Origin: Bdellovibrionales bacterium
GTDB taxonomy: Bacteria > Bdellovibrionota > Bdellovibrionia > Bdellovibrionales > UBA1609
NCBI GenBank assembly: GCA_028279085.1
Contig: JANQSX010000147.1
Coordinates: 1 to 5,016 of the forward strand
DNA: 5,016 bases
Direction of reading: 5' to 3'
Shown here: positions 4,919 to 5,016 of the stretch, in pieces
Numbering within the stretch: the first letter of the stretch is position 1
How the letters are laid out: the number at the start of each line of letters is the position of its first letter
The notes under the pieces: generated by a model
What the model saw: only the letters and a program-made list of their open reading frames with translations
What the model was told of the DNA's origin: nothing
The model's database searches: none
Position numbers and translations under genes: made by a program

Positions 4919-5016
4919 TCAAGTAAATAATTCACAGGACTTCTTATAGGCTTTATTCACCATCTCCTCAAAACTGCATGTGCCGGCATCTATGATAAAA
5001 GCACCTATTGGTTCAC
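4919..5016 (-). CDS. cmk: C-terminal end of a probable cytidylate kinase (partial)
   Basis: An open frame enters from the right edge and ends at TGA (4919-4921), giving 31 complete residues. The sequence around GAFIIDAGTCSFEEMVNKA resembles the end of bacterial Cmk, where a beta strand with Asp (VLDST or IDT type) is followed by a short turn and a helix of the (S/F)-(I/E)-E-x-(V/I) kind. Cmk phosphorylates CMP and dCMP using ATP. The catalytic P-loop and CMP-binding parts lie outside the window. The position directly upstream of rpsA is the classic cmk-rpsA order and is the stronger argument. The fragment is too short for certainty. Confidence 0.65.
   Translation of the reverse strand, partial: EPIGAFIIDAGTCSFEEMVNKAYKKSCELFT

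Noticed and set aside
1..5016. CRISPR array, insertion sequence, phage or defence system
   Set aside because: No regularly spaced repeats, transposase, integrase or defence-type proteins are visible. The protein genes are housekeeping or membrane-related.

Overview
The window is AT-rich bacterial DNA in which every gene I can support lies on the minus strand, so it reads from right to left. The order is the tail of a probable cmk (cytidylate kinase), rpsA (ribosomal protein S1), sppA (signal peptide peptidase), a rhomboid protease, a cysteine-rich lipoprotein, and then a tRNA locus that runs off the left edge. A cmk-rpsA-sppA order is familiar from Proteobacteria in the broad sense. The six-domain S1 with a delta-type N-terminus, the lipoprotein with a signal peptidase II box and the base composition suggest a Gram-negative, perhaps a Bdellovibrionota or delta-type lineage. 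That placement is an inference from protein style only. The tRNA-Ile anticodon-loop style also occurs in Alphaproteobacteria, so the phylum stays open.

Right part (about 1050-5016): a housekeeping block. The cmk fragment ends 86 bases before rpsA. The gap holds a consensus TTGACA -35 box and A/T-rich repeats, followed by a good Shine-Dalgarno sequence. rpsA encodes a 631-residue S1 with six S1 RNA-binding repeats and extra tails at both ends. After a 146-base gap comes sppA, which starts with GTG behind a strong Shine-Dalgarno sequence. The rhomboid gene follows 28 bases later, probably on the same transcript. Two membrane-linked serine proteases, one that degrades leftover signal peptides and one that cuts transmembrane segments, are therefore likely to be expressed together. 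The junction contains a small overlapping reading frame that could couple their translation.

Middle part (343-1055): a 193-residue lipoprotein gene with its own likely promoter. The promoter carries a tandem 9-base repeat near the -35 region. The mature protein has 12 cysteines arranged in two matching four-cysteine repeats plus a half repeat. I do not recognise the family.

Left part (1-342): no protein gene. A 5'-partial tRNA, most likely tRNA-Ile(GAT), occupies 1-36. Its promoter, an upstream A/T hairpin and the first part of the tRNA are present twice in tandem, 214 bases apart. The second copy leads into a degenerate tRNA-like sequence (181-250) that lacks a normal T arm and has an 8-base anticodon loop. 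It is either a decaying tRNA-Ile duplicate or a tRNA-like RNA that still has an intact promoter. This locus, the cysteine-repeat lipoprotein and the sppA-rhomboid junction are the parts most worth a second look. The rest is ordinary housekeeping sequence.
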